From Ferruginibacter sp. (GTDB taxonomy: Bacteria; Bacteroidota; Bacteroidia; Chitinophagales; Chitinophagaceae): a stretch of 64,000 bases of DNA. Location: the NCBI RefSeq assembly GCF_028288465.1, contig NZ_JAQBNR010000015.1, positions 248,001 to 312,000 of the forward strand, read 5' to 3'. The position numbers were made by a program, and so were the translations under genes. Below, in pieces: positions 9,811-19,926 of the stretch (positions are counted from its first letter, which is position 1; each line of letters starts with the position of its first letter). The notes beneath the pieces are model-generated. The model was not told the origin of the DNA. It did not search any database and was given only the letters and a program-made list of their open reading frames with translations.

Positions 9811-10245
9811 TTAAATAATAAAGTCTCTCATTGAAAAAGGGTGCTTGGGCGAAGGTGGAAGTCCGACAACGATCTGGCGGAGTTTGGCACGAAATAAATC
9901 AAAATCAATTGGTTTATGAAAAAAGGCAGCAGCGCCCAATTTTCTGCTCTTTTCAATAGTGGCTGTATCATTGGCGGTTGTAAAAATAATCACCGGGATA
10001 TCCCGGTAAAACTGTTCTTTTTTTAACGCTTGTAAACATTCAAAGCCGTTCATAATCGGCATATTAAGGTCCAGGAAAATCATGTCGGGCGATGGAATGG
10101 ACTGTAATTTTTGCAAGGCGTCAGCACCATTTATGGCAGTATCACATCTTACACTATTGTCCACCTGTTTCAGGGCTTCCCTGAACAGCATCTGGTCGTC
10201 TTCATCATCATCTACCATCAGGATGTACCGTGCGTTGTGGGTCAT
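9811..10245 (-). CDS. Rcp1-like single-domain response regulator
   Basis: The 144-aa receiver-only protein has acidic residues in MVDDDEDD, a phospho-acceptor Asp in IFLDLNMPIMNG, Thr in IIFTTAND and Lys in FFHKPID. These are features of the Rcp1/CheY-like class, which commonly partners PAS-containing kinases. It lies 38 nt downstream of the CHASE3-PAS kinase on the same strand, so the two form an operon and almost certainly a phosphorelay pair. With no DNA-binding domain, the output must be by protein interaction. Confidence 0.92.
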   Translation of the reverse strand: MTHNARYILMVDDDEDDQMLFREALKQVDNSVRCDTAINGADALQKLQSIPSPDMIFLDLNMPIMNGFECLQALKKEQFYRDIPVIIFTTANDTATIEKSRKLGAAAFFHKPIDFDLFRAKLRQIVVGLPPSPKHPFSMRDFII

Positions 10246-10283
10246 TGTTTTCTTTGTTACCGGGCTGTCTACAAATTACGGAA

Positions 10284-12188
10284 TTACTGGCTAATATCAA
10301 CCAATTCATCTTGGCAGGGCAAATATAAATTAAATATCGCTCCAATGCCTGTTTGTCCGCTGGCGGTGATAAAGCCATTGTGATTGTGCATAATTTTTTT
10401 ACAAATAGCCAGCCCTATGCCCGTGCCTTCGTAGGCCGACCTGCCGTGCAGTCGCTGAAAAAGTTCAAAAATTTTATGTTCATACTGCTGGTCAAATCCA
10501 ATTCCATTGTCAGCGATAGCTATCTTCCAGAACTTACCCTTTACCCCGGGTATTTCTGCTTTCGATACTTCATCAGCAAGCAGTTGAGCATGTATAATAA
10601 TATGGGGCGCTGAATCTTTTTTACTGTATTTCACCGCATTGTGAATAAGGTTGGAAAACAGTTGCACCAATTGCATTTGTATACCTGGCACGGTTGGCAG
10701 CTTGCCGCATTCAATAGTTACTTTTTTTTCGTCGAGTAATTCAGTGAGGTTTGTTTTTACTTCTTCTATTACCAGGTTGAGGTTGGTAGCCTTAAACTGT
10801 ATTTCCTGCTTACTGGCGTTGGAATAACTCAGCAATGCATTGATGAGATTTTGCATGCGGGCGGCCGCGGAAACAATTCTGTTAAAATAATCTTTAGTAG
10901 CCTCACTAAAAGCCAATTCAGTTTCTTTGGCAAGAATCAATTTACTAAAGGATTGAATTTTTCTCAATGGCTCCTGTAAATCATGTGAGGCGATATAAGT
11001 GAAAGATTCCAGCTCTTCATTATTCTGTTCCAGTTCAAGGTTTTTTGCTGCCAGCGTTTCCCTGAGTAAAACGTCTTTGGACACGTCCTGTACTGTACCT
11101 ATCAATAAGGTACTGTTTTCGTTTTCTATAAATCTGCCACTGGAGCGCATATGGCGAATGGAGCCCTGTTTGGTGATGATTCGGTAGTCATGTTCAACAA
11201 GGGTTTTGGTTTCAAATGTTTCTTTACCATCCCTGATAACCTGCTCTTTATCGTCCGGGTGAATAAACCTGAGGAAGGATTCAAATGTTGGCATAAAATC
11301 ACCAGGTTCGTATCCAAGCAGGCGAAACAGGTTGTCAGAATATTTAAGCTCTCCGCTTTGCATATTCCACGAATAACTGCCGATGGAGGCGTTTTCCTCG
11401 GCATGGGCATAAATATTGTTTGTGATGGTTAGTTCTTCATTCAGGTTTTTCAATTGCTCGGTACGTTCTGTTACTTTTATTTCCAGCTCGGCAGCAAAGT
11501 TTTTTGCGGTTTCCTGAAGCTGCTGCGCCATTGCTTCGTTGTCTTCTGCCCTCACACGTAAACGCATTTCGTTTCTCAGTCTGAAAAAAGCGATGGTTAC
11601 AATAATGATGGCAATCAATGAAAACAGCAGTGAGTAAAGGGGGGTTATAAAAGCGGTATATTCCTGTTGTAATTTTCTCCGGGATATTAAATCATCTTCA
11701 ATTTCCAGCATGTGTGTAACCAGGCTTCTAACATTATCCATTACAAATTTGCCTTTATCAAAAAAAATATCCAGCGAATCAGCTGAGGTAACCCCGGTCT
11801 CATTCTCTTTTAAAACCAAACTTAACAATTCAAAACTCCTGACTGACAGTATCCTCAGGCTATCTGCATTTTTTTGTTGTTGCGCATCGTTTTCCAACAG
11901 TTCCTTAATTACATCGATGCTTGTTTCTACCTTATCCGAAGCCCCATAATAGGGTTGCAAAAAGGTTTGTTTTTTAGTAAGCAAAAAGCCGCGTACCCCG
12001 GTCTCTGCGTTTAACAAGTCACTCAGCACCTGGTTGACCCTGTTTTTTATTCTGTAACTGGTATTTAATAAATTGCTGGTTTCAGTTTGCGAGTTAATGC
12101 GTTGATAAGAAATAAAACTGGTGATAAATAACAGTACAAGCAGACCCGTAAAAAATATATCAGGCAACATGATACGTCTCTTGTTCAT
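10284..12188 (-). CDS. CHASE3-PAS sensor histidine kinase
   Basis: This membrane kinase of 634 aa has a first transmembrane helix at about 8-28, an all-helical CHASE3 extracytoplasmic domain (about 40-180, with the typical NAETGVRGFLLT segment) and a second helix near 182-203. A coiled coil leads into a PAS fold (GSYSWNMQSGELKYSDN, HPDDKEQV). The HisKA box SHDLQEPLRKI follows, then HATPase_c with NLIHNAVKY, DNGIGF and GTGIGL motifs. CHASE3 kinases sense poorly defined envelope signals. The downstream receiver-only gene is its likely target. The kinase domain resembles that of the propeller kinase at the window start, so the two may be related by duplication. Confidence 0.93.
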   Translation of the reverse strand: MNKRRIMLPDIFFTGLLVLLFITSFISYQRINSQTETSNLLNTSYRIKNRVNQVLSDLLNAETGVRGFLLTKKQTFLQPYYGASDKVETSIDVIKELLENDAQQQKNADSLRILSVRSFELLSLVLKENETGVTSADSLDIFFDKGKFVMDNVRSLVTHMLEIEDDLISRRKLQQEYTAFITPLYSLLFSLIAIIIVTIAFFRLRNEMRLRVRAEDNEAMAQQLQETAKNFAAELEIKVTERTEQLKNLNEELTITNNIYAHAEENASIGSYSWNMQSGELKYSDNLFRLLGYEPGDFMPTFESFLRFIHPDDKEQVIRDGKETFETKTLVEHDYRIITKQGSIRHMRSSGRFIENENSTLLIGTVQDVSKDVLLRETLAAKNLELEQNNEELESFTYIASHDLQEPLRKIQSFSKLILAKETELAFSEATKDYFNRIVSAAARMQNLINALLSYSNASKQEIQFKATNLNLVIEEVKTNLTELLDEKKVTIECGKLPTVPGIQMQLVQLFSNLIHNAVKYSKKDSAPHIIIHAQLLADEVSKAEIPGVKGKFWKIAIADNGIGFDQQYEHKIFELFQRLHGRSAYEGTGIGLAICKKIMHNHNGFITASGQTGIGAIFNLYLPCQDELVDISQ

Positions 12189-12308
12189 TCGCTGATTTTT
12201 GGTTTGGTGTTATTTTCGTAATTTTTTGATTAGTGCCGTCAGATAAAAATAGGGCATTTGTATTAATAAAAGTGCGAATACTGTGGCTGTCCGGAACGGC
12301 AATAACAA

Positions 12309-12337
12309 AAAAATCCCGGCCTGAAACAGCCGGGAAA
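12309..12337 (-). terminator. Intrinsic terminator after the susD-like gene
   Basis: Inverted repeat TCCCGGC ... GCCGGGA (12314-12335) with an 8-nt loop, followed on the minus strand by a run of seven T. It lies 27 bp past the SusD-like stop codon and would end the susC-susD transcript. Confidence 0.8.
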
Positions 12338-12363
12338 ATATATAATACATGTAAAGAGTGTAA

Positions 12364-13821
12364 TTAAAACTTATCGAACCATAATTTCTGAGTCTTTAAA
12401 TCCCCGCCAACAGCTGCTGCTGCGGCTGTGTAGTTGGCTTTGTTAAGGTTTTGTTCTACAACAGGGTAGGTGAGTCTTTTAATAACCGCAGGTGTTTCGC
12501 CATCACTGAAAAATGCACCGGATGGAATAACAAGGGTTGGATAATCCAGCCTTCTCCATTGTGTCCACGCATCGTATCCGCGGTTGTATAAAGCCAGCCA
12601 GGATTGAAGCCCGATTTTCTGCTTATAAGTACCGGTCGCGGTAGTGTATTTTACTGCCGGCTGCGTGCGGTAAATTAAGGCCTGAGCCGCCGTGCCTCCC
12701 CATTCTTCAATGGATGCATCGATGGCATTGTTGTAATGCCCCTCCGCTGTTCCGCCTACATTTATACCTCTTTCAATCGCTTCGGCCTTAAAAAATTCCA
12801 TTTCGCTGTAGCTAAAAAAAGTATGCGGAAACTGGGTGGCAGAAAGGGTGGCTGACGGTGCTGAATAGTCATTGAAAGTGGCGCCGACCCCGGGTTTTTG
12901 ACCAATATAGCCGCGGCCAGCTGTTATTGCCGGGTCAAAATACAACGGAATCCTGGGGTCATTTAACGGCTTCATAATATCAATGATGGTATTGGCTGCA
13001 ACAAAATCATGCCGGCCGCTTTGAATCAAATCTTCCCAAACCGGGTTAGTATTGGGTGGAGAAGACAGGTAATTCATTTTAATATTTTCTGAATTATCTG
13101 TTATCACATTGGGTGCAGCAGCTAAAATCATGGTACTGGCAGTGGCGGGGTCAACGTCTGCTATCAGCATACCCATTCTCATTTTAAGCGAATTGCCGAA
13201 GCGTTTCCAGCCGGCAATATCGCCGCCCAAAATGAAATCTGCACTGCCATACCCATTTGCCGACTCATCGAGGGCAGAGAGGGATGCATCTAATGTAGCG
13301 CTGATCTTTGTAAATATATCAGCAGCTTTGTCATACTTAGGTTGCAATAGATCAATGTTCAGTGCATCTGTATAGGGCACGTCGCCAAAACTGGTTATCA
13401 GCGTATAATAACTATACACAATCAGTATATCATTAATTGCCTGCCTGTTTTTTATGGTTGCTGCACTCAGGTTCAGCGTTTCCTTGGAAACCACTTTGCT
13501 CGCCTCAGTTAAATCCTTTATTACATCCCTGTAAAAAGTCGCCCACCAGCGGTCAGATATACTTCTGCCATTTAAATTATAACGGGTTTCATCCCGGTAA
13601 ATGGTTTCTGTCCAGTACTGGGCAAATAAACGAAAATTGTTGGTATTTACGTTGGTGCTCGCCATGGCATCGGCAAGGTTAACCGTTGCGTTCGAAAACA
13701 GGGAAGCCGAACTTACAGTGGAGGGTAAATTAGGATTTATATTGAGGTTGGTGATGTCTTTTTTGCAGGAGACCAGCAGTATCCCACCCAGTATAAAAAT
13801 ATAATAAAATAGCTTTTTCAT
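12364..13821 (-). CDS. SusD/RagB-like nutrient-binding lipoprotein
   Basis: The 485-aa lipoprotein (VSCKKD, Cys19) belongs to the SusD-like superfamily. Its shape fits the SusD-like_2 subfamily: early NINPNLPS, central WKRFGNSLKMRMGM, and a C-terminal LYNRGYDAWTQWRRLDYPTL. SusD proteins sit on the cell surface as the lid that hands substrate to a SusC TonB-dependent channel. The gene follows the SusC-like gene by 18 bp on the same strand, so they form an operon. No glycoside hydrolase or peptidase gene is adjacent, so the substrate cannot be read from context. Confidence 0.93.
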   Translation of the reverse strand: MKKLFYYIFILGGILLVSCKKDITNLNINPNLPSTVSSASLFSNATVNLADAMASTNVNTNNFRLFAQYWTETIYRDETRYNLNGRSISDRWWATFYRDVIKDLTEASKVVSKETLNLSAATIKNRQAINDILIVYSYYTLITSFGDVPYTDALNIDLLQPKYDKAADIFTKISATLDASLSALDESANGYGSADFILGGDIAGWKRFGNSLKMRMGMLIADVDPATASTMILAAAPNVITDNSENIKMNYLSSPPNTNPVWEDLIQSGRHDFVAANTIIDIMKPLNDPRIPLYFDPAITAGRGYIGQKPGVGATFNDYSAPSATLSATQFPHTFFSYSEMEFFKAEAIERGINVGGTAEGHYNNAIDASIEEWGGTAAQALIYRTQPAVKYTTATGTYKQKIGLQSWLALYNRGYDAWTQWRRLDYPTLVIPSGAFFSDGETPAVIKRLTYPVVEQNLNKANYTAAAAAVGGDLKTQKLWFDKF

Positions 13822-13839
13822 ATAAAGTAATTGATGCGT

Positions 13840-16800
13840 TTAAAATTTGAATTTGATATTGATCCCCATATTTCTAACTGCAGGATAAGATCCTGTTTGT
13901 ATACCCTGCAGGTTACCTGAACTGAAGCCGTCTTCCGGATCTGCATAAGGCAGGTTTTTATGAAGAATGGCCAGGTTGCGGCCTACGAGGGCAATATCAA
14001 TTCCTTTAAGCCCTTTGTGAAATAGCCGGGATGGCAGGGAGTAGCCTACGGATGCTTCTCTTAATTTTATATAACTGGCATCGTAAGCAAATCTTTTATC
14101 GGGAGAAGAAATATAGCTATCAAATTGTCCATAATCACTTATACTGGCTCTTATTGTATTCGTCTTGCCATCTGCAGTAACGCCTTCCCTTATAATACCA
14201 CCGCTTTTGCTGTCTGAAGTTAAAGGATCACGTATCGGGTTGCCGAGATCATTGTTTACGGCGGTTTCTTCATATAGCCCGCCGGCAAGTGCATAATACA
14301 TATCGGTGCTGAATACCGTTCCGCCTTGCCGTACATCTATTAAGAACCCAAGGCTGAATCCCTTGTAGGTAAACTTATTGCTAATGCCTCCAATCCAGTC
14401 GGGATTGATATTGCCGATGGTTATATTGTTGGTAGGGGTAATTAAATAATTGCCATCTGCATCCACTGTTTTTTGCCCGTTAGTGTACACATAATCTGTT
14501 CCATGAATGGTTCCGTACGGCTCGTTCAACGAAGCATTCAGTGTGATGCTGCCCTGGAACGATCCAAGTACGATGTTATCAATATCGCCAAATAACTTGG
14601 TTACCCTGCTGCGGTTTCTTGTCCAGTTAACGTTAATATCCCAGCTAAAATCGTTTGTTTTTATTGGGCTGCCATACAGCGATATTTCTATCCCCTTATT
14701 TTGAATAGTACCCGAGTTAACATATTTCCGGGAATAGCCGGTAGCTGTTGAAACTGTCAATGGCAATATCTGGTCAACCGTTTTGGCATCATAATAACTG
14801 GCATCAAAACCAAGCCTTGATTTAAAGAAAGCCATCTCTAAACCCACCTCAAAACTTTTGGTCCGTTCCGGTTTTAAATCAGGATTATTTTTAGTACCGC
14901 TTACGGAAAATAATGCGTTTCCGTTATACGAAACAACTGGCTGGCCCGAGTTGGGATCTACCTCGTTTACATAAGTATCGGTTACTGTATACAACGGGGC
15001 GTCGCCACCAACCTCTGCATAGTTGGCTCTCACTTTACCATAGTTCAGCCAATCCGGTTTTACAAGCTGGGAAAATACAAAGCCTGCCGACACTGACGGA
15101 TAATAAAATACATTGTTTTTATCAGGCAGGGTAGAGGAGCGGTCGCGGCGGATAGTTGCATCCAACACATAAGTATTTTTATAGGCAAACGTACCACCGG
15201 CAAAAACACCTTCAATCCTACGGGTACCATCCAGTTCTACAGGTGGAGCAGGGGCATTAATTGAGTTTGAAATGGTGTACAAGCCTGCCAGTGCCAACCC
15301 TCCGTTGGTGCTTTGATCAATGCTGGAACGGCTTTGCACCCTGGTGCTGGAACCTAATAATGCTTTTAATTCAACATCACTGTTCAGCTTCCAGGTAGCA
15401 TTGGCCAGCAGGTCATAATTTATTTCATTGTAGGTTTGATTAAACCTTCTGTAAAATGGAACACCTACACTTCCCACTGCTTTTCTTTCCTGTTCATTTT
15501 CTGCATAGTTATCCAGTGAAACCCGACCTAGCAGATTAAGCCATTTCAATGGCTGATAATTTAAATACATGTTACCAAAAATGCGGTTTCTGCCATCGGT
15601 TTCATAACTCTGGAAACGGGTGAAATAGGGATTGTCCCAAAACTCCGGCTGTAGTTCGCCGGTAGTGGGCGAATGGGGATTCCATGTTACATTTTGATAA
15701 TTCCTGTAATAGGCATCCTTCAATTCTTTCAGGTCAGTATTTACAGCCCACCATTCCCTGAAGTTGGTCATTAAATTGAGCGCATTCGCGCCATCGTACC
15801 CTGTACCAAAACGACCTTTACCTGCAATTTTTGAATAGTTGGCGGCAGCCCCGGCCGTTAGATTACTGGTTAGTTTATAAGACACAGAAAAGTTCAGCAG
15901 ATCCTTTACCACATTGCTGTTTGGCAATACTCCGTACTCATCGTTCCGCGTATATCCCATGGAGAAATTAGTTTTATCGTTGCCTGTCTCCACCAATATG
16001 CTACCATTGTAGGAGAGTGGTTTTTCAAAAAAGTAAGAGGGGTCATGCTTTCCGGCTACCCACGGTGTTGCCTTGCCGAAAGTAGGCGAACCTGGTACAA
16101 AAGCCCCCCATTGATACACCTGCAGGTTGGGATCGAATGCTGTTCCCCAAGATGCGTCATCCTGTGTGGGTGCCGTTTTATCCGGCACACCATCGCCGTT
16201 TACATCTGTTTCATCAAAGTAAGATCCGTATCCTTCACCATATTTCGTCTGGTATTTTGGAAAGGTATTTCTTAAAATTGAACTCACACTAACGCCGGTG
16301 TTAACAGTAATACCCAATCCCTTTTTTCCTTTTTTGGTAGTGATAAGAATTACGCCATTGCTACCTCTTGATCCATACAATGCACTTGCGGCTGCACCTT
16401 TCAACACCGTAATGTTTTCGATGTTGTCCGGATTGATATCAGCTGCAGAGTTTCCATAGTCGTAACCGCCACGCCCCGTAACCTGGTCGCTGGTGTTATT
16501 GTTGGCATTATCGTACGGAACCCCATCCACTACAAACAACGCCTGGTTACTGCCAGTGAGCGATTTGGCACCCCGCAACGTTACGTTGGTACTTCCGCCG
16601 ATGGTATTGTTCTGCCTGATTTCAAGTCCGGCGACTTTACCACTGAGCGTACTGACAAAATTGTTATTACGCGACTGGCTCACATCACTTCCCTGTATTT
16701 TTTGGGCTGCATAAGGCAATGTGTTTTTAGACCTTGTAATACCCAAGGCCGTTACTACAACTTCATTGAGATTTTTACCATCGGTGCTCACCAGCGCAAT

Positions 16801-17067
16801 GGTAATTGTTTGACCCGGTGATGCCGAAACCGTTTTAGGGGTAAATCCAATACTCGAAACTTCCAACGTTACTGGTCCGGAGGCATCCAATGCGAAGCTA
16901 CCGTCTGAAGCAGTGCTAGTTCCTGTGGAGGAGTTTTTAATTTTTACTGATGCGCCTTCAACAGCAACACCGCTATTATCTGTTACCTTTCCTTTTATCT
17001 GCTGGGCAAATAAAAAATGGACGCTGCAAAAAATGAGCGCAGCCATCAATAGCATACTTTTTCTCAT
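13840..17067 (-). CDS. SusC/RagA-family TonB-linked outer-membrane transporter
   Basis: This 1075-aa outer-membrane protein has a signal peptide (cleavage near FAQQ), then a CarboxypepD_reg-like domain (KGKVTDNSGVAVEGASV), then a plug with NEVVVTALGI, SGKVAGLEIRQ and FVVDGVPYDN. A 22-strand barrel ends in an aromatic C-terminal signal (NIKFKF). It imports nutrients through the outer membrane using TonB-ExbBD energy, together with the SusD-like lipoprotein encoded 18 bp downstream. No anti-sigma/sigma pair or hybrid sensor lies directly upstream; the 1.4 kb upstream is gene-free. The substrate is unknown. Confidence 0.95.
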   Translation of the reverse strand: MRKSMLLMAALIFCSVHFLFAQQIKGKVTDNSGVAVEGASVKIKNSSTGTSTASDGSFALDASGPVTLEVSSIGFTPKTVSASPGQTITIALVSTDGKNLNEVVVTALGITRSKNTLPYAAQKIQGSDVSQSRNNNFVSTLSGKVAGLEIRQNNTIGGSTNVTLRGAKSLTGSNQALFVVDGVPYDNANNNTSDQVTGRGGYDYGNSAADINPDNIENITVLKGAAASALYGSRGSNGVILITTKKGKKGLGITVNTGVSVSSILRNTFPKYQTKYGEGYGSYFDETDVNGDGVPDKTAPTQDDASWGTAFDPNLQVYQWGAFVPGSPTFGKATPWVAGKHDPSYFFEKPLSYNGSILVETGNDKTNFSMGYTRNDEYGVLPNSNVVKDLLNFSVSYKLTSNLTAGAAANYSKIAGKGRFGTGYDGANALNLMTNFREWWAVNTDLKELKDAYYRNYQNVTWNPHSPTTGELQPEFWDNPYFTRFQSYETDGRNRIFGNMYLNYQPLKWLNLLGRVSLDNYAENEQERKAVGSVGVPFYRRFNQTYNEINYDLLANATWKLNSDVELKALLGSSTRVQSRSSIDQSTNGGLALAGLYTISNSINAPAPPVELDGTRRIEGVFAGGTFAYKNTYVLDATIRRDRSSTLPDKNNVFYYPSVSAGFVFSQLVKPDWLNYGKVRANYAEVGGDAPLYTVTDTYVNEVDPNSGQPVVSYNGNALFSVSGTKNNPDLKPERTKSFEVGLEMAFFKSRLGFDASYYDAKTVDQILPLTVSTATGYSRKYVNSGTIQNKGIEISLYGSPIKTNDFSWDINVNWTRNRSRVTKLFGDIDNIVLGSFQGSITLNASLNEPYGTIHGTDYVYTNGQKTVDADGNYLITPTNNITIGNINPDWIGGISNKFTYKGFSLGFLIDVRQGGTVFSTDMYYALAGGLYEETAVNNDLGNPIRDPLTSDSKSGGIIREGVTADGKTNTIRASISDYGQFDSYISSPDKRFAYDASYIKLREASVGYSLPSRLFHKGLKGIDIALVGRNLAILHKNLPYADPEDGFSSGNLQGIQTGSYPAVRNMGINIKFKF

Positions 17068-18510
17068 GCGACTTTGTTTTTTTGTGAAAGCATTTAGTTT
17101 TTTGTGAAGAATAAAAAATGCACGAATTATTTAACAAAAAATTCTATTAAAAATCATGCCCGAAAGAATATTGATGCAGGAAAGCACAAGGACTGACCGG
17201 GTTGATAACGCCTGCCAATAGCCTGTTACATGTAGTAAACAATAACTTATGGCCATGCAGAGATACCTCAACAGGAGCATTAAACTGCAGGTATTTTAAG
17301 ATTATTTTAACGGATTCGATTGGTGTATTCAAGAATTTTTACGGTGTTGATTATAATTGATAAATGAGGTGTAGAAATAAATCCCGGCGGGTAAAACACA
17401 ATCTGCTTCCTTATTATTGATACGATAATTTCATGTTTTAACACCTGCTGCAATGCTCTGGCGGAGCAGCCATATTTCTTTCTTAATAGGCCTTTAAAGT
17501 GTCTTAATCATTTCATGCCAGAGAATACTATCTATGATGGCAGAACCTGTATAGCGCCGACAAATTGATTTATACGGCCTTGGGTTTACGGGCCGTTGAT
17601 GGCTGTTCTTGTATGCCCCATTAAATGCCCGGGGCTAAAATGGAGGCTGAAAATTTATGACAATCCTGGCCTTGCCGCCAAAACCTGCGGGAGTAAAACG
17701 TTTACTGTGCGGGGAACATGATTAATCTAACAAAATCCTTCAGCCGGCTCATCATATTGCAACCGCAATTTCTACGCGAAGTCTTTCATATCAGAATAAC
17801 GGCGTCCGCAACGCTACAGGTTGCTGAAACATTGCCTGATGAGGGGCGCTTTTCCTGTTGCAGGGTGCAGGCCCTGCAAAGAAATATTATTGCGCAATTT
17901 TTTTCCGTGGTAATTGTAGCAGGGTCCAATTAAATCATATTTCAATACAGGTTATAGGCTGGTTTTTACCATCAAATTAATTAAAATAAGTGATCATGGC
18001 GCACGACGAATGGGAGTGAATTATCGACCGCGATACCGTGAGCGTAGTATACAGAAAACGAGGGGCATTTTTTCACTTTTTGATGTATGCATAAAGAAGC
18101 TTTGCCTCGTAGATGATTGTAGCGTTTCAATGGGCAATTGTCTGGCGACAGGTATCTTGATAAATGGCTGTTAATTTCGGCGGATATTATACCAGATTGA
18201 ATTGAACTGACAAGACAATTGGATCTTATGCCCTTCGTTTTCCGTGGAAAGGAATAGATTAGAATTATACATTCATTGATATTCCTGGCGATAGTTTTCT
18301 TACACGTTATCTAAGTGATTGCTGTGCCTCAGGCCGTATTAAAACCTGCACCTGTAGCATTTATTAAATGAGTCTTTTGATCCGTCAGGTTTAATAACAA
18401 TGCTTCGATAACACCTTTAATAGTGTGCTAACAATGGTTGAATCATAGCCCGGGTTGGCAGACTCAGGATTAACAAATGGCTATCCAATGTCCGTTAAAG
18501 GGAAAAAATC
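17068..18510. other. Gene-poor region upstream of susC
   Basis: About 1.4 kb without a convincing gene. The two open frames (17147-17332 minus and 17718-17933 plus) have no recognisable composition, motif or neighbours. No clear repeat family was found. It should contain the susC promoter, and the rest may be decayed sequence. Confidence 0.5.
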
Positions 18511-18621
18511 ATGAAAGAGAAACTAATTTCATCTCCAATCACCATGATTGCCGGGGGGTGTTTTAACGAAGAGACTAAGACCAAATTAAAGTGCGGGCTC
18601 ACAGCTACTAACCGAAGTTAG
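18511..18621 (+). CDS. Possible small peptide with a Gly-Gly motif
   Basis: A 36-codon frame starts MKEKLISSPITMIAGGC and has two Cys. An N-terminal leader ending in Gly-Gly before a short Cys-containing tail recalls bacteriocin or RiPP precursors, but no C39 peptidase, ABC exporter or modifying enzyme is nearby. Its 3' end overlaps the tail of the minus-strand membrane protein gene. It may be chance. Confidence 0.2.
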   Translation: MKEKLISSPITMIAGGCFNEETKTKLKCGLTATNRS

Positions 18622-18832
18622 GCTTCTTTTCTTCGTCAAATCTTATCAGGTGAATCCTCGAATTTCTTATTTTTCTAAAGGAAGATGAGCCTCCCGATTT
18701 ATTAAAGCCTTGTAAAACTACGGTCGTGATTATAAATACTAATGCACTACAAAGCAATATTTTGATTATCAGATTATCTGTAATAATTAAAAGAAAAATT
18801 AATGGGGGTAATAAAAAAATTAGTCGTTTCAT
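18608..18832 (-). CDS. Small two-helix membrane protein, unknown
   Basis: The 74-aa product has two hydrophobic helices near the N-terminus (LIFLLPPLIFLLII and IIKILLCSALVFIITTVVL), then a basic and polar cytoplasmic-type tail rich in Ser, Arg and Lys. The transmembrane pattern and positive tail look like a genuine small membrane protein, but I recognise no family. It is isolated in a gene-poor region with no operon support. The reading is tentative. Confidence 0.4.
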   Translation of the reverse strand: MKRLIFLLPPLIFLLIITDNLIIKILLCSALVFIITTVVLQGFNKSGGSSSFRKIRNSRIHLIRFDEEKKPNFG

Positions 18833-19140
18833 AAATAATATTTTTCCTGTCGTTAATGAAAAGGCAAATAATCATATCAGATTTTATAGTATGGCATAAC
18901 CACACGAATACGGGTATAGATGACATTTTTCTTTAGCCGTATGCTCCACTTATAGCAATATAAGTGCCGGATTTTTTTAGGTGGCGAGAAAGAAAATCCC
19001 AATATTTTAAATCTGTGTCTTTTTCGCCCTTTCTGTGATGATTTTTATCTACATAAATTACTATTTAAGAACTATAGCGTCGTGGCAACGTTTTTGACAT
19101 ATTTTAAAAGCCATCATGTAATAATTTTCACAATTTAAAT

Positions 19141-19926
19141 ATGACAAATAGAAACCATTATGCATTACTAACCGGTGCCACCAGTGGCGTGGGGCTGGAA
19201 CTTGCAAAACTGCTTGCCCGGGATGGATATAACCTGGTGATCATTGCGAGGGACCAGGAGACCCTTGGCAATGCGGGTGATGAGCTTTCAGACAGGTATC
19301 AGGTAAAAGTTGTAACGCTTTACAAAAATATTTTTGAGCGCAATGCAGCAACCGAGATTTATGAAGAAATGCAGTCAGCAGGTATCGTAATCAGCATACT
19401 TGTTAATGACGCTTCCCAGAGCAATTATGGAGCATTTGTGCATACAGACATAGAAAGAGAATTGGTTGTAGTGCAACAGAACATCAGCACGCTGATTACC
19501 CTTACCAAGTTGTTTTTAACAGATATGGTTGTACGGGGTGAAGGAAAGATTTTGAATGTAGCCTCGGTCGCAGGAAAATTGCCAGGACCTTTGCAGGCGG
19601 TTTATCAGGGGACAAAGGCATTTGTACATTCTTTTACAGAAGCCGTGCGTGAAGAAGTGAAGCATACGGGTGTTACAGTTACCTCTTTGCTACCCGGCGC
19701 CACAGCTACTGACTTTTTTAACAAGGCAAAAATGCTGCAGGCCAATAATATAAAGGACAAAAAACTGGCTACAGCGGCTGATGTCGCGATGGATGGGTAT
19801 GAGGCTTTGATGAACGGAGAAGATATGGTAATTGCAGGATTTTTAAATAAAGTGCAATTCGAAATCAGCAACATTTTACCTGATGCAAAAGTGGCAGATG
19901 CGATGTATAAACAACAGATTGATTAA
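19141..19926 (+). CDS. Short-chain dehydrogenase/reductase
   Basis: The classical 261-aa SDR has the Rossmann cofactor motif TGATSGVG (11-18) and the catalytic set S142, Y155 and K159 (Y-Q-G-T-K). Arg at the end of strand 2 (IIARDQ) points to NADP(H). The usual NNAG motif is altered to N-D-A-S, which may change the active-site edge. The family reduces or oxidises ketones and alcohols; the DltE/YqjQ-like look suggests a reductase of unknown substrate. It is monocistronic, between two gene-poor stretches and not clearly part of the sugar cluster that begins 1.5 kb downstream. Confidence 0.92.
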   Translation: MTNRNHYALLTGATSGVGLELAKLLARDGYNLVIIARDQETLGNAGDELSDRYQVKVVTLYKNIFERNAATEIYEEMQSAGIVISILVNDASQSNYGAFVHTDIERELVVVQQNISTLITLTKLFLTDMVVRGEGKILNVASVAGKLPGPLQAVYQGTKAFVHSFTEAVREEVKHTGVTVTSLLPGATATDFFNKAKMLQANNIKDKKLATAADVAMDGYEALMNGEDMVIAGFLNKVQFEISNILPDAKVADAMYKQQID

